A stretch of 64,000 nucleotides of DNA from Sphagnum magellanicum (GCA_021904315.1 CM038912.1:21674949-21738948); one strand, 5' to 3'; positions 33,701 through 45,110 are shown, counted from the first letter of the stretch. Notes: generated from the sequence alone by a model not told the origin. Translations and numbers: made by a program.

Positions 33701-36411
33701 ATGAGCTTGAGTTGGGGATGCAAATGGCTTGTCAGGTTGGGTCTGCTGTTGTGTTTCAAAAGAACAAAAAGAGAAAGACAAAGTGGGTGAGAAATACTGG
33801 TGGGGTTTTTGGGGTTGCCTCTATCCTTCAAATCTGATCAAACTAGGTTCGCAACAATAAAGAAGGTCCTCATTTGATAAAAACTTGTAAGTTCTTTTCA
33901 CTTAATGAATAAATCGGCAAAATGACCTTCCACTTTGGTAGTTAGTTCTTATTGGGTTCAAAAGTGCAACCAATAATTGGTTTGTATCGGAAGTGGAAGG
34001 TTACTTTCTCATTCTTTTCATTGGGCAAAAGAAACTGATAAGTTGTGGAAGGTTGTTTCAAATTGAACTTGCAATTTGGAACCCTTTACAAACAAAACTT
34101 TGTTGCAATGGATCTTTAGTTTCAAAAGTTCCCAATCCAAATTAGGAACACATATTAAAACAACAAAGGCACCTATTGGGATTTCCACCAGAACACTTGT
34201 CTAGATCATCTATGCCACTCTTTGATGGGTATTGGTTTTCTTAAAACCCAAGGACAAGGTGTAGAAACATTACATATTTTATGGGCTCCAAGGCATGCCC
34301 TCTGAATCGAGAACTCTTTTATGATAAAATGTGGAGCATGTGCTTTATAGTTGTTGAAATGGGACATCATTGTATCTTTGTTGAGTTGTTAAAAGGAACA
34401 AACACCTTGTACACATATCAACTTCAATAGTCCGTAAAGTACTTTATTATTTTTTAAAAAATCTTTGTATTTGAAAGCACCCTCCCACACAAAAGATGCT
34501 TTCATCAATGGAAGGAAACTGGCACAATTTGATTGAAGGACTTTTTGTACTTAATGCTGAGAGCAACTTCGGCCTGTCAACCTCCCTTAGTTTTCACCTA
34601 TCCCCTTGGGAAATTAGACCGGGCCCTGGGAAGAAAGGCCTTACCCTATACACATAACTACTTAACATGGCGCTGACCTTCCAAGTGTTTTAAGTTTTAA
34701 TGTTTTAACCATGCACTATTCGCTCTCCGTTTAGTGGTTTATTATAGAGTTTTGTTCCCTAATGTAGGTAGTCAACTGACCTAGAATCTCCAATTTGCAG
34801 AATATTAGCTATTTTGGGTTTACTTGAAGATACAACCATGGACTTTTTATACAATCAAAAAAAGTATATAGTTTGGAAGGCCTATCATTAATGTTCCTGC
34901 CACATAGAAAGCTCCAGGCAAAAATTTTCCCTCCACATTGTTTGTTGTCCTTCCATTTGTATTAAAGGCTTACAGAATTTAACTTGAAGTGAAGGGTCAT
35001 GATGGTGGAGAGGAAAGCCAATCCATAATTGAGGAGTCCCATTTATGGCCTTACGATCACATGATTCTGATGGATTTAAGTTAATGTCACATGCTAAGCT
35101 TCGTCCCCTCTTGGGCATTAAATGAGCATGCCATGGCAGCCACTTGCATGTCCTAGTTGTATGTGGGTTAAGCTAGCTTACAGCCAAACAATTAATGAGT
35201 GTCAGATGATCCCTTTCAAACAGGTCATGAGGTGATATCAAATTGAATATAGTTTGGTAACTTCGTCCCTTCTTAGGCTCTAAGTGAACATGTCATGTCA
35301 ACTCCTTCCATGTCCAAGCTGTATGTGAGGTTAGTTTCCTCTTGGGCTTTAAGTGAGCATGTTGTGTACACTACTTGCTGGCCCAACAATCTATGGAGCT
35401 AAACAATCCCTTTCACTTAGGTCATGGGTTCATATCAAACTGAATATAGATTGTTACCTTACTCCCACTTGCATATATACTTGCCCAACTCTTATCCATT
35501 TGTAGGGTTTGGTGTCAAAGTGAAAAGTAAAATTTAGGGAATGATTTGACGTACACTACACTGATGTTTGAGTGTAAAAAGTAAATAGTAATTAATAGGA
35601 CATCATTTTACATACACCATGCAATGATGTTTGAGACAGTGGATTGTGAAGCAGGGGCCTTCCTTGAAGTGATTATTTTGGTAACAAAGTTTTGTCCTTA
35701 TAAATCTGATTTCGACCTAGATGTATGTACAAAGGTTTTTTAATGGAAAGAAAATGGTCCAAGTTTTCAAGATTTTGAAAGAAAGAAAGGAAAGTTTCCA
35801 GATATCTATAATAGGTTCTAGTAGGTAGCCAAAAGTACGGAAGGATGCTTAAATGTTGTTTACTTTGTCATCTAGTTTATAAGCAAAATCTGGCTAAACC
35901 GTCTTAGGGACAATTGCCACTTCCTGCACAGCACAAAAATAAGGGAAAAAAGCGAAAGTACTTTCTAAGCATTTCCAACTCCACTTACAATCAAATCAAT
36001 TCAAATTTTCTTCTGTTATGTCTAAGATGAGCACATCCTTTGAAACGTGTGAAAAGGTGTGTGCTGATAGGTATAATTGCTCAAGCACAATTTTACAAGT
36101 TTGGCCATAATTTTCAATTAATAGACATTTCAATTACAATGGACATAATTTAGAGAAAGAACCATGTAATGAGGTTTGTAAGGAGAGAAGAGTAAGTTTG
36201 TAAGGAGATAAGGGCAAGTATGTACTTAGAGATAGAATAAGTCTGAAATTACAGGTTCAAAGGACCCTCACACAAACAAGGAGCTCATCGTGTAATGACT
36301 CTGCCCTTTTATGGCAAGTTAAAACGTATAGACCTTTAGTGTAATCGGAGGGTACCTTAGATCCAACATATTTCTTCCAGCGCTGTTTGGGTGAGGACAG
36401 TTTGTAGTTTG
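30743..36411. other. Long intergenic stretch, no gene supported
   Basis: 30750-31030 has loose repeats of (g)gccattttgaccaaatg and ttgactaaatg. 32898-33030 holds a ~42-bp minisatellite. 35095-35450 has an imperfect duplication around cttcgtcccctcttgggc and ccctttca..aggtcatg. An open frame at 33553-33837 (about 94 codons) shows no recognisable domain. No RNA gene or transposon ends were seen. Confidence 0.5.
32890..33170. repeat. 41-43-bp minisatellite of GGTTCTGCAATTCTA-type units
   Basis: The units aaagaactggaaccaaaggttc, ataaaactggaattggaagttc and ataaaactggatttggaggttc start at 32898, 32940 and 32981, and decayed units continue to about 33160. Related text recurs at 44.5-45.1 kb. Confidence 0.65.
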
Positions 36412-37370
36412 CAGGTTTTGGAGTTCTAGCTTTTTCTATGCACACATCTATTTTGTAAGAACTCGTGAACGTTTTTTCTTCCTGTATTTCTAAGTTGTTC
36501 TTGTAAGAAAAATTGTGCCGGCATACACATGATGCTCTGATTGTGTCCAAAAGGTTTCATGATCCAAACGGGTCTGATCCTGGAAAACAGAGGTTGCATG
36601 AAAATGTTTGAGCTCCATGTCCATAAATCACATGTATAACATATTTCTGGTGAGAGTATTCCATGTAGGACATCAACGTTCTTCCTAATTCGGTGGTGCT
36701 AGTTTTTGGAGCTTCACGCTTGAACAGATCAAGGAGGAAACCAAGTGTGAAGTTTCTTCTGAACTGTGGTCAGACTCCTAATCCCTCATCGGAAGGATCA
36801 GACCATAGCTCAGAAGATGGTGCCAAGGTAGATCGGGGATATTCCTCTGGCGGGATTGAATTATCAGCCACTAGGTTGAAGCTACGACAACATGAAGGTA
36901 TAATAAAAAAACTCTTCCCTGAAGACACCAGCTCATACAATTTGTCCCTATCTGATTCTACGAGATATCTTGTGTTGAGCTTGCTGTTGCATTCAGCTGC
37001 ATCCCTAGTTTCATCACATGCTGTTACCTCCTCCTCCTCCTGTTCTTCCCTATAATTTTAGGATTTAGGGTTTAACGATGGCTGAATACTTCTTCTTCAA
37101 GTAATAACTATTTCTTTTTTCCCAGGTCTAATATGCAGACTCTACGCTTGAACAGCAATCCCAAGCAGTCTACCTAAGGGGGGGGGGACTCATTGCATAA
37201 TCAACAGAAGATCCATCAGGACCAGGAGGAGGGCGAGATCAAGACGTGCAGCAGGCTTGTAATTACACAAGGAGTTCCTGCTAATCATCAAGCTGGAATT
37301 TCAAGAAAGTCCCAATCACTGCACGGAAGCATCTGGCAATTGATGAGGCGCCAAGGTACTGCAAATCCTG
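36412..37370 (+). repeat. Inverted-duplication arm 1 (partial copy of the minus-strand gene)
   Basis: This arm matches the reverse complement of 38318-39215, in introns as well as exons. Landmarks are gtttgcaggttttgga (36410-36425), gcacacatctat, the exon encoding SRRKPSVKFLLNCG (36706-36897), the splice context caacatgaag|gtata, and NRRSIRTRRR-type sequence (about 37198-37230). This copy has an open exon (SHLNK replaced by SRLNR) but a G-run indel and stops in the following exon, so it is probably a non-functional duplicate. Confidence 0.85.
36706..36898 (+). pseudogene. Duplicated exon, SRRKPSVKF type
   Basis: The exon is bounded by ...ggag|cttcacgc and cacatgaag|gtata-like splice contexts shared with the minus copy at 38687-38876. 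It reads ASRLNRSRRKPSVKFLLNCG and then a Ser/Glu-rich segment, ending TRLKLRQHEG. Here the reading frame reaches the donor in phase 1, compatible with the next exon (ACTCTACG). In the minus copy one extra base shifts this phase. The acceptor is GGAG instead of GCAG. Function is unknown. Confidence 0.55.
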
Positions 37371-37949
37371 TAAACTATAATTTGTAGCAGCTTAATTCAT
37401 TTTACAGATATAATTAGCAAGGCAGAGAGTGCTCTAGAGCTAAATATAATGCTCAAGGTGATTGGCAACTTAGCAGCTCATTAATTCAGACTGTTTAGAT
37501 ATACACTAATTATAACACCACCAACTAAAACTACACTAATTGGTTTCAATTGCAGCAGAGATTCTTAATTAAGAACCCAAATGTATGATCAATTCATTGC
37601 AGAGCTACACATTAGAAAGCTATTAGACCCAGGACCGGAGCTTCCAGATGAATCTCTAAATCCCTGAGAGCCTTGCAAATTGATCATGAACCTTGCAAAT
37701 GTTGCAGCAGAATGTGTAGTAAGGAAAATGGGATGTTGTAAGCATGATCATTAGTGTCAGCATGCAGCAGCAGATTTGGTAAAGAAATGTTTTTTTGGGT
37801 TGTGAAATAGAAGAGCTTCAGAGTACAGCAGACCAAGAACTTTCAAAAAGAATCTGACAGAAGAACATTGTTGTTGCACTTTGGGGTGTGATGGTCCTCC
37901 ACCTTTGGGTTCAGCATGCAGGATGATTTCAGAATATCATGCAACATCC
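37371..37949 (-). other. Downstream flank of the minus-strand gene
   Basis: This lies past the stop of the last predicted exon and probably includes the 3' UTR. No clear AATAAA was identified on the minus strand and no other gene was seen. Confidence 0.4.
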
Positions 37950-38548
37950 TCATTTGTCAGCTTGCTTCTTTGATCTTCGACCAGCTCCTGACAATGGGTG
38001 TTGTAAGGGTGGAATTGATGGCTCCCTCACATATGGGTAAGGAGGAAGTCGAGCTGCTCTTGTACTCGACCCAGCAGCTGGATCATGTGACATGTTAGAC
38101 ATATAATAAGAAGAAGAGCCGTTGTAGTTCACAAAGGATTTTCTGCACGCATTTTTGGGTCTGCTATAGGTACGATGTAGTGTTGCAGCTCCTGCAGCAG
38201 GTCCATCATCATGCTCCTCCTCCTCATCATTCTCATCATCCATTGATGCTGAATTACTGGAAGGTGGTTTTGCAGCTGCAGCAGTGATATTGGGAGGAGC
38301 TAGAATTGCAGCTGCATCATCCTTTGCAGCACGTGGTGCCTCATCAACCGCTAGAAGCTGTGATGGGAAGTCTATTGAACTTCGAGCTTGATGATGAGCA
38401 GCAGCAACTTCTGTACTTGCAGGCCCTACTGCACATTTTGAAGATCTTCCCCTCCTCCTAGTCCATATTGATCTTCTGTTGGTTGTGCAAAAACATTCTC
38501 CCTCCCTTGGCAGACTACTTGGGACTGTTGTGTGTTCAAGCACAGAGT
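37950..38548 (-). CDS. Last predicted exon, basic then Ala/acidic-rich
   Basis: It is open for about 198 codons from an acceptor at TCTGAAG|ACTCTG. It contains NRRSIWTRRRGRSSKC, an Ala-rich stretch, the acidic DDENDEEEEHDDG, then TLHRTYSRPKNACRKSF and a basic C-terminus GRRSKKQADK. The upstream part is duplicated at 37140-37370. It may be coding or, if the previous exon ends the protein, a relic. Confidence 0.5.
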
Positions 38549-41500
38549 CTTCAGATCATACAGGAAAAAATGAAAAAGTATTGATTCCAATGCATCAAGA
38601 AGCTTGACAAGATATCTTGCAGATGCATGAGATGGTGCCAAATTACATCACATGGTTTCTCCGGGAACAAAGCTTTTGTACTATACCTTCATGTTGTTGT
38701 ACCTTCAACCTTTTAGCTGATGATTTCAATCCTGGAACAAGAGTATTGCCAGTCAGGATCCACCTTTGCACTATCTTCTGAACCATAGTCTGATCCTTCT
38801 GGTGAGAGATTAGGAGTACCACAGTTCATAAGAAATTTTACGCTTGGTTTCTTCCTGGATTTGTTTAAGTGTGAAGCTGCAAAAAATAGCACACCCATTC
38901 AGGATAAACATGATGAATGGCATGATGCCAGGATCATGATAGTAGTCACAAGAACTCTGATGTTAAGGAACTTATTATAAATGTGATTTATGGACATGCA
39001 GAGATAGTTTCATCATGCAATTTCTGTTTTGGATCAGACCCCTTTGGATCTTGAAACCTTTTGGATATGATCAGAACATTTATCGCAAGTCTAAGCAATT
39101 TTTTTGCCAAGAATAACTTAGAATTTGAACTGGAAGAAAAAAGGTTCACAAACTTCTAATAGATGTGTGCATAGAAGAAGCTTGAATTCCAAAACCTGCA
39201 AACTGCAGATTTTCAAACTTATAAAACAAGCTAGAACTCGAGTAATTATAACGAAAGTAGAAATTTTAGTTGAGGATTTGAGAAGAGAAAATATTCATGA
39301 GTGAAGTGCAGATCTCAAACTTGGATCCCAAGCTACTATTAAAGCATTTGCAAGAGCTATAAAATATTGAAACATGCAGATTGGGCCACAGATCTGGAAT
39401 GCTGATAACTCACCTAATGGAGCACTGCGCTGCAATCTGCTAATTTCATCATGCTGCAGCCTGTTAATCCTGGTTCAAGCTTCCTCAACCTGCACCTCCA
39501 CAGTATAAATTGTGACCCATGATCAGCTGTTAGAAATTATTTTGCTTGACGGAATGAAAAACTCAAGTCTGAATTTTGAGCTAAATTAACTGTACGATCT
39601 CTTAGGTGGAAGTTTGGTTCATGATCAGCTGAATGCAGTCACCAATTCATCAGCAATCTCCACAGACACATGTATATATATATAACAAGTAGTAGATCAT
39701 GAGCAGCTACACTTGCATTCCTGTACATCTTGAAAAGATCTTCTTGAGAAGCTCAGGTCTTTGCAAGTCTTTTCACTGTGATCAGATGATGCCTTTCTGC
39801 CTCTTTTGTCTAGGAATGTAGGTCCAATAGTGCTAAGTCTGAACTTCTGGAAAATGAGAAACAACAATCATGCAGTTCCCATGTATAAGAACTGAAGGAA
39901 GGAAAGGTGGTCAATTGAAAATGGCAGTATTTAGTTAAAAGACATTGACAAGGAAGTTCAGTGGTACCTTATTCTTGCCTTCCTCATCATCTGAGCTAGA
40001 AAGAACTATTATGGGTATATCAGTGCTCAGTCCTGGCGATGAATCACGTGTAGAAACTGGGCAGCCTGCAGGAATGTTTCCTCTCATAGCTGCAACTTCA
40101 GCTGGATCAGTAGTACTCTCATATAACTGCAAAAGAAGAAGATCCACATTGATTATTAATTGTAAATTTGCATCTCAACTTATCTTGAACCAAACCAAGC
40201 AGAGCTGATCATTCCTAATTGCACTAATTCCTAATTCCTAGTTGCACTTGAAGATGATCAAGAAGTCCTTTTATACACAAAGGCGATCAGTAAAATAACT
40301 TATCAATAATCACAAACTTACTGGACCAAAAAAATTGTTAAATGATATCTCCTGATTAATTTTTATTGATGGGTGACTCTTGAAATCTTAATTATTTGAC
40401 TTTCCAAATCTCAACTGAAATTTTTTGTGGGTTGAGTTTGCACATGCAGGTAGCTAGGTGCATATATAAGCAGAAGACAAGTTATTAACTACTTTTTTTA
40501 TTGGAACACAGTTATGTACTATGGATTAAAGATCATGAGTTATATATATTATCAAGCTATCAAGCTCTTGGATAATAATAAATATATAACTAATTGTACT
40601 AACTTCTGCAAGTCTGCTTACATCTTAATAAGTTTTCAGTGCATTTGATGTCTTGACATAATTTCTTGACTTTGAAGCTTCTGTAAAACCTACTACTACT
40701 TGCTGCTGCTGAGCTGCAAGTCATAAAATTTCAAAGACATCTCACAACTGTTCAGAAAAAAATAATTTCCCAGAAAACATCATTTCTGCATGACTATTAT
40801 AAGCATCCTAATTTCACCACATCCACATTTGTATGACATTATAATCCTAATTCTGGATATAAATTGTGTGATTGTAATAGATCGGCACTTGTAGTGGTGA
40901 ACACATGATACAATAATTAAGTATTTATCCTAATTACAATAATAGTTACTTAAGTATAACATAATTACAGCTGTTCATTCCAGGGTAATTATTAATGATC
41001 CAAGAGCTATATGCTTCCTTCTGATTTTGTAACAGGTGAAGTTTTTGTGCGGGGGAAAAACTAGATCTGTTTCTGCAGCAGTGGTGCAATTTTTCATTTC
41101 TGATTTTTGCTAAGAGATCTGATCTGGTAGAGCTCTAATTACCTCAATGGAATTTGCTCTTGGAGCTGGACGTGGTCTTGTGGCAGAGCATTTGGTTCTC
41201 AAGGGGATCATGGATCTTATGCAGCGCTCATGTGCCTGCTGCGCCTTGGACACATAATGGACTTCTGCGGCTGCTTTTCGTTGCGGTGATCCTGGATAGC
41301 ACATTGCAGAAAAAAGGGATCAAGAACTTAGAACATGATTCAATGGACTTGCTGCAGACTCAGAATTGATTCTTAAGTATGTGAGTGTATGCATGCATAC
41401 AGAAAGTGCACATGCATGAGATCGTCAGTCACTGCATTTCATCATGTGCATGTTTGACATTAGATGCAGATCCAGACGACTTGAAGACAATTGTTTTACC

Positions 41501-42994
41501 TGTAGCTGCTGGAGCAACAGGAGTGTCGATGTCATTCGCATCGATGATGAAGTTCATTGGTATCATGATATGGTTCATGGGTAAGTCTATGAGCTGCAGG
41601 AGAGTTGATGAGATTGACCGGCGCTGCAGCCCGCAACACGAAACAACTGTTGTTCATGTTCTTCTTCTGCTGGTTCATCCACATGATCATGGGGTGATGC
41701 AGCCTCCGGATTCATATGGATTAAGGATGTTTCCAAGCTTTCCAGCACTCTGGTGGTAGGAGCTACTACAGCTTCTTCTTCTGCCAGATTCATGAGGTCA
41801 GCCATTAGTCTCATCTTGGGTTAGCGCTAGGCCTCATGAAGCTGGGTGACAACAAAGTTTCTCCCTGCTGCTGCTGCAACTGTATGTATATCGACGCCAG
41901 CGGCTAAAACCAACTCTTGACGGGTAGCTGAGGCCGACTGCACTTCCAGAGACCTTTCCGATCCGGCCGCCTCATGAAGCTCGAGAACAAAGTTACTCTC
42001 TTCTGCTGCAACTGTATTTACATCGATGCGGACAGCAACAACCTCTTGATGGGTATCTGAGGCCAACTGGAAAGCTTCGAGAGAGGTCTCCGATCCGGCC
42101 GCCTCATGAAACTGGACAACAAAGTTGCTCTCTTCTGCTGCAACTGTATTTATATCGATGCGGCCAGCGACAACCTCTTGATGGGTATCTGAGGCCAACT
42201 GGAAAGCTTCGAGAGAGGTCTCCGATCCGGTCGTCTCATGAAGCTGGACAACAAAGATTGTATCGATGCAGGCGGCGACAATCTCTTGATGGGTAGACGC
42301 CGCCTGCACAGCTCTAAGAGAGCTCTCTGATCTGGCCGCCTCATAAAGCTGGACAACAAAGTTTCTATCTGCAGTAACTGTGTTTATATTGATGCCCCGG
42401 GCGACTGGAACCTCTCGATCGCTATAGGCCAACTGTAATTCGAGAGAGCTCTCGGATGCGGCTTCCTCATGAAGCTGGATAACAAAGTTTCTCACTGCAA
42501 CTGAGTTTATACCGAAGCAGGCAACCACATCCTCTCGATGGGTAGAGGCCAAATGCAATTCGAGATCGCTCTCTGATAAGGGGGCGACTGCGACAACCTC
42601 CCCATGGGTAGAGCCGACTGCACTTGGAGAGAGCTCTCCGATCCTCTAAAGTCTGCAACGAAGTCTTCACTGCTATTAACCGCCGGAGTGGCATTCAGGT
42701 CAAGATGAAGCCTCATAGTACGCGGGAAGTGCAGATGGTATTGTGGAATCATATCGTTGCTAATCATCTGGAGGTGGTCGGGATGGAATACGGGAATATT
42801 CGAGCACGAAACTCGAGGAGCTTGTCCCGCGGAGAGTTGTCTTCTTTCCGGCTGCAGGTTATAAGAGCCTACTATATTATAATCCGCACTCGGGCGACGC
42901 CGTCATGATTTCGACGTTGCCGGGCAAGCCTGTCGATCATGCAGTACTTGAAAGTGAGAGGCAGCTCCTCTTTTCGTCTACGTCGTGGAGCCAT
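37950..42994 (-). CDS. Multi-exon plant gene of unknown function: EAR-type motif, tandem peptide repeats, SUMO-interaction-like motif
   Basis: The model starts at ATG 42994 (MAPRRRRKEELPLTFKYC) and runs leftward. It has a Leu-rich LHLDLNATP segment (both LxLxL and DLNxxP EAR types), 6-7 tandem repeats of ~42-46 residues, then exons at 41291-41143, 40126-39968, 39846-39713, 39469-39414, 38876-38687 and 38548-37950. GT..AG junctions whose phases agree link the exons from about 41.5 kb to 38.88 kb, strong evidence that this was a real gene. Problems are a likely 1-bp deletion near 42614, a frame change near 42885, two stops near 41850, and one extra base in exon 38876-38687. It could be two genes or a recent pseudogene. 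I do not recognise the family. A nuclear regulator is an inference from the EAR and SUMO-interaction-like motifs and basic stretches. Confidence 0.55.
38318..39215 (-). repeat. Inverted-duplication arm 2
   Basis: This is the partner of 36412-37370, with ~0.95 kb between the arms. Homology covers two exons and the flanking introns. Confidence 0.85.
38687..38876 (-). CDS. Internal exon, KPSVKFLMNCG type
   Basis: The acceptor is TTTTTTGCAG|CTTCAC. It encodes ASHLNKSRKKPSVKFLMNCG followed by a Ser/Glu/Asp-rich stretch. The frame hits TAA after IEIIS because of one extra base compared with the duplicate at 36706-36898. Either the protein ends here, an earlier donor (TGTG|GTACTC, phase 1) is used, or the gene is broken. 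Confidence 0.5.
39414..39469 (-). CDS. Short internal exon, helix-like
   Basis: The acceptor is GAACCAG|GATTAAC and the donor CATTAG|GTGAGT. With the phase-2 codon from upstream it encodes KINRLQHDEISRLQRSAPL, then exits in phase 1, matching the next exon (A-SHLNKSRKK). Confidence 0.55.
39713..39846 (-). CDS. Internal exon, basic Ser-rich
   Basis: The acceptor is TTTTCCAG|AAGTTC and the donor GCAA|GTGTAG. It encodes KFRLSTIGPTFLDKRGRK and then a Ser/Lys-rich tail ending FQDVQEC, leaving in phase 2. It joins cleanly to the exon at 39469-39414. Confidence 0.55.
39968..40126 (-). CDS. Internal exon with SUMO-interaction-like motif
   Basis: The acceptor is TTTTGCAG|TTATATG and the donor AATAAG|GTACCA. 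Its 159 nt are phase 0 at both ends and encode LYESTTDPAEVAAMRG...DIPIIVLSSSDDEEGKNK. A hydrophobic core IIVL followed by serines and acidic residues is the textbook SUMO-interacting motif; binding is inferred. Confidence 0.65.
41143..41291 (-). CDS. Internal exon, basic C-rich peptide
   Basis: The acceptor is GCTATCCAG|GATCACC and the donor ATTGAG|GTAATT. Its 149 nt continue phase 1 from the upstream exon, which ends APAAT with donor ACAG|GTAAAAC at 41500. It encodes SPQRKAAAEVHYVSKAQQAH, then a basic stretch ending PRPAPRANSIE, and leaves in phase 0. Confidence 0.6.
41830..42800 (-). CDS. N-terminal exon: EAR-type motif and tandem 42-46-residue repeats
   Basis: MRLHLDLNATPAVNSSEDFV is read from 42710. 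Repeats of the pattern NFVVQLHEAAGSExSLE-(Q/F)-LAS-xTHQEVVA-xxIDINTVAAEE follow. The LHEA marker recurs at plus coordinates 41831, 41969, 42101, 42233, 42338 and 42464. Spacings are 138, 132, 132, 105 and 126 bp, all multiples of three, which argues for selection on the reading frame. The frame between the EAR segment and the repeats is broken by one base near 42614 (gctct where gcctct would restore it). Acidic and amphipathic; no known domain is recognised. Confidence 0.6.
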
Positions 42995-43179
42995 AATTTC
43001 CTGTGTGTGTAAAGGACGTATTCGAAAGTAATATACCTGAAATTTTGCAACCGTATCCGGGGATCCTCTCAACTCCTCTCGATTTTCTCCTAAGTCGAGC
43101 AACAGGTGACCTGAAATCCACAACCTTCTTCTTGTCAGCCAAATAATCCCAACACCACAAATACATATCAACATATCAT

Positions 43180-43620
43180 CATGTGCTTATTAAGGAGTCC
43201 TGATTTGATTTCATAAGTAGTCGTAGCTGCCATATTCCTCTGTCCAAACTCTCAACAAAACAAAGGAGTAGTGAATGTCGAACTTGCTCTCTCTCTCTCT
43301 CGGAGAAACAAGCAAAACTATAAACTGGGCCCAAAACCCTTATAAAACCGTAGGACTTTGGAATGAGGCTCTAGAATGCAACAAACAAAGTACAAGCACA
43401 GAGAGCGAGGAGAGAGAAAGAGTGGGAGAGACGAGAGACAGACCGTAGAAACGACGTTGGAGCAAAAGGGTTGTTGCTGTAGGACGAGGACATAACCTTA
43501 GGACATTAACTAAGGAACCGTCGCAACAGACAAAGAAAGGGAGATCGTAGATAAGCTGTTGCACGACTGTTTATATCTCCCGGGAGTGTGAGCACATGAG
43601 ATTTCGTTTTGCAACTGAGA
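43180..43620 (-). promoter_or_regulatory. Likely promoter and CT/GA-rich 5' leader of the minus-strand gene
   Basis: Upstream of the ATG are a GA repeat (minus strand GAGAGAGAGAGAGAG, 43287-43301) and a CT-rich leader with TCTCTC blocks. TATA-like boxes are GAGATATAAACAG (near 43570) and TTTTATAAGGG (near 43345). CpG is plentiful, unlike in the flanking repeats. The position is inferred from composition only. Confidence 0.4.
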
Positions 43621-44479
43621 AGTAGTAGTTCTATATATGTGTACAACAACATTAGAGCTTAAAACATATGAATCTCTTTGTCTATCTACAACACCACCAG
43701 TACAGGTCGCCTATACACAACATGAACGAGCTTAGCAGCTTCTTCACCTGTCCAAGCAACGGGTCCAATCCAAAAGAGCAAGTTACGAACACATGAGGCT
43801 TGTCTCGTACGCACAATCGAGAGCGAAAACACAACACAGTTCGCTAAACTAACAGAAAATCTCTAAAACTACACAGCAAAAATTTATATATCCTAATACG
43901 TTGGACGTCTCCAAGACTTGCACGTCCAAAACACTAATTCCAGGGGGGCATGCAACACTTCTCCTACAAGACTGAAAAAAAACAATTGAAAACCAGAGAT
44001 GGCTCGACCAGAAGAGAAAAAAACACTTGTAGAGAGAGATTTAAAGGGAATGTAGGATTACATACTTCCACACTGCAAAGCCACAGACAGAGCGACACGA
44101 ACCGCAGCCATAAAAACACACGTACAGAGATTATATCGTGTGATAACAAAATACTGTGCAAAGAGGGAGAGTACAAGTACACGAGCCTTGTTTTGCAAAG
44201 AGGAGTGTGTGTGTGAGAGAGAGATGTTTCGCCTCAAAAAAAAAGTGCGGAAATGTGAGCTTGCGGGGATGCGCTCTAAGAACAAGCCTCCAAAACAAAA
44301 CAAAACAAAACACACTGAGCAATGAGGAAAAGGAAGGAATGAAGGAAGAGAGAGAGAAGAGCACAGAAGAGCACGAAGAGGAAGAAAAGGACACTTTTGA
44401 AATTTTCTTTTTGTAGGAAGGTCCTTTTTATTTTTTCTTTTGGATAGCCAACTATTTTCTTAAAGAAGCCAAAGAGTAG

Positions 44480-45110
44480 GTATGTTTACCAGTGTTGTCC
44501 GGTTCCGGTTTTGCAATTCCATATCTCTACTAGATACCTGGACCATTGGTTGTAAATTTTGAGCAAAAAAATCTGAAACCATAACTGGAACCAGCCTCAG
44601 AACCAAAATCGAGAACTGACCTTCGGATAGAACTGGACCTGGAACCAGAATTGACCCCAAAACTTAGTTTATATAGGTTTTGGTTCTTCATTTTATTTTA
44701 TTTTTATATACCAATTGAGGTTAGACATGTTGTTAATTTGAAAAACACATTGGGTATGCAATTTTTTGAATAGTAAATTTAGTGTGGGATGGGGAAGGGG
44801 AGGAGGGGAGGTAGTTGATATAAGTAATAATTATTTTTGGTTGCACAATGCTAGTAACTACAAAATTTTCAGTTTCGGGCTACAGACGTAGACATGTAAA
44901 ACTAGACCCAATTAAGAATTTCTTTTGAAGAATTAGGTCCGAAACAGGACTGAAGGTTCTATCATAAAAAAATCCTTGAACAAAAACTGGATGTTCTTTT
45001 AATTCTAAACTATCATTTTCATGAACAATTTTTGTTTTTCTGGATGCAGGTTCAAGCACCCTAGATGTTGTAGTTGATTTTTTAGTTTTCAATAAAAAAA
45101 ATTTAAACAA
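44480..45110. repeat. Degenerate GGTTCC/GGAACC-rich repeat region
   Basis: Blocks such as ggttccggtttt, tggaaccagcc, gaactggacctggaacc and aaaactggatgttcttttaattc resemble the minisatellite at 32.9 kb. No terminal repeats or frame were found. Confidence 0.5.

Noticed and set aside
33553..33837. Small protein-coding gene
   Set aside because: It is a 94-codon frame in AT-rich DNA with no recognisable domain and no supporting splice or codon evidence.
36257..36550. Minus-strand ORF of 97 codons
   Set aside because: It is antisense to the duplicated intron/exon arm; the arm's homology is explained by the other strand.
43950..44416. Overlapping ORFs on both strands in the GA-rich tract
   Set aside because: Composition-driven Lys/Glu- or Ser/Leu-rich shadows; the region looks like promoter or leader DNA.
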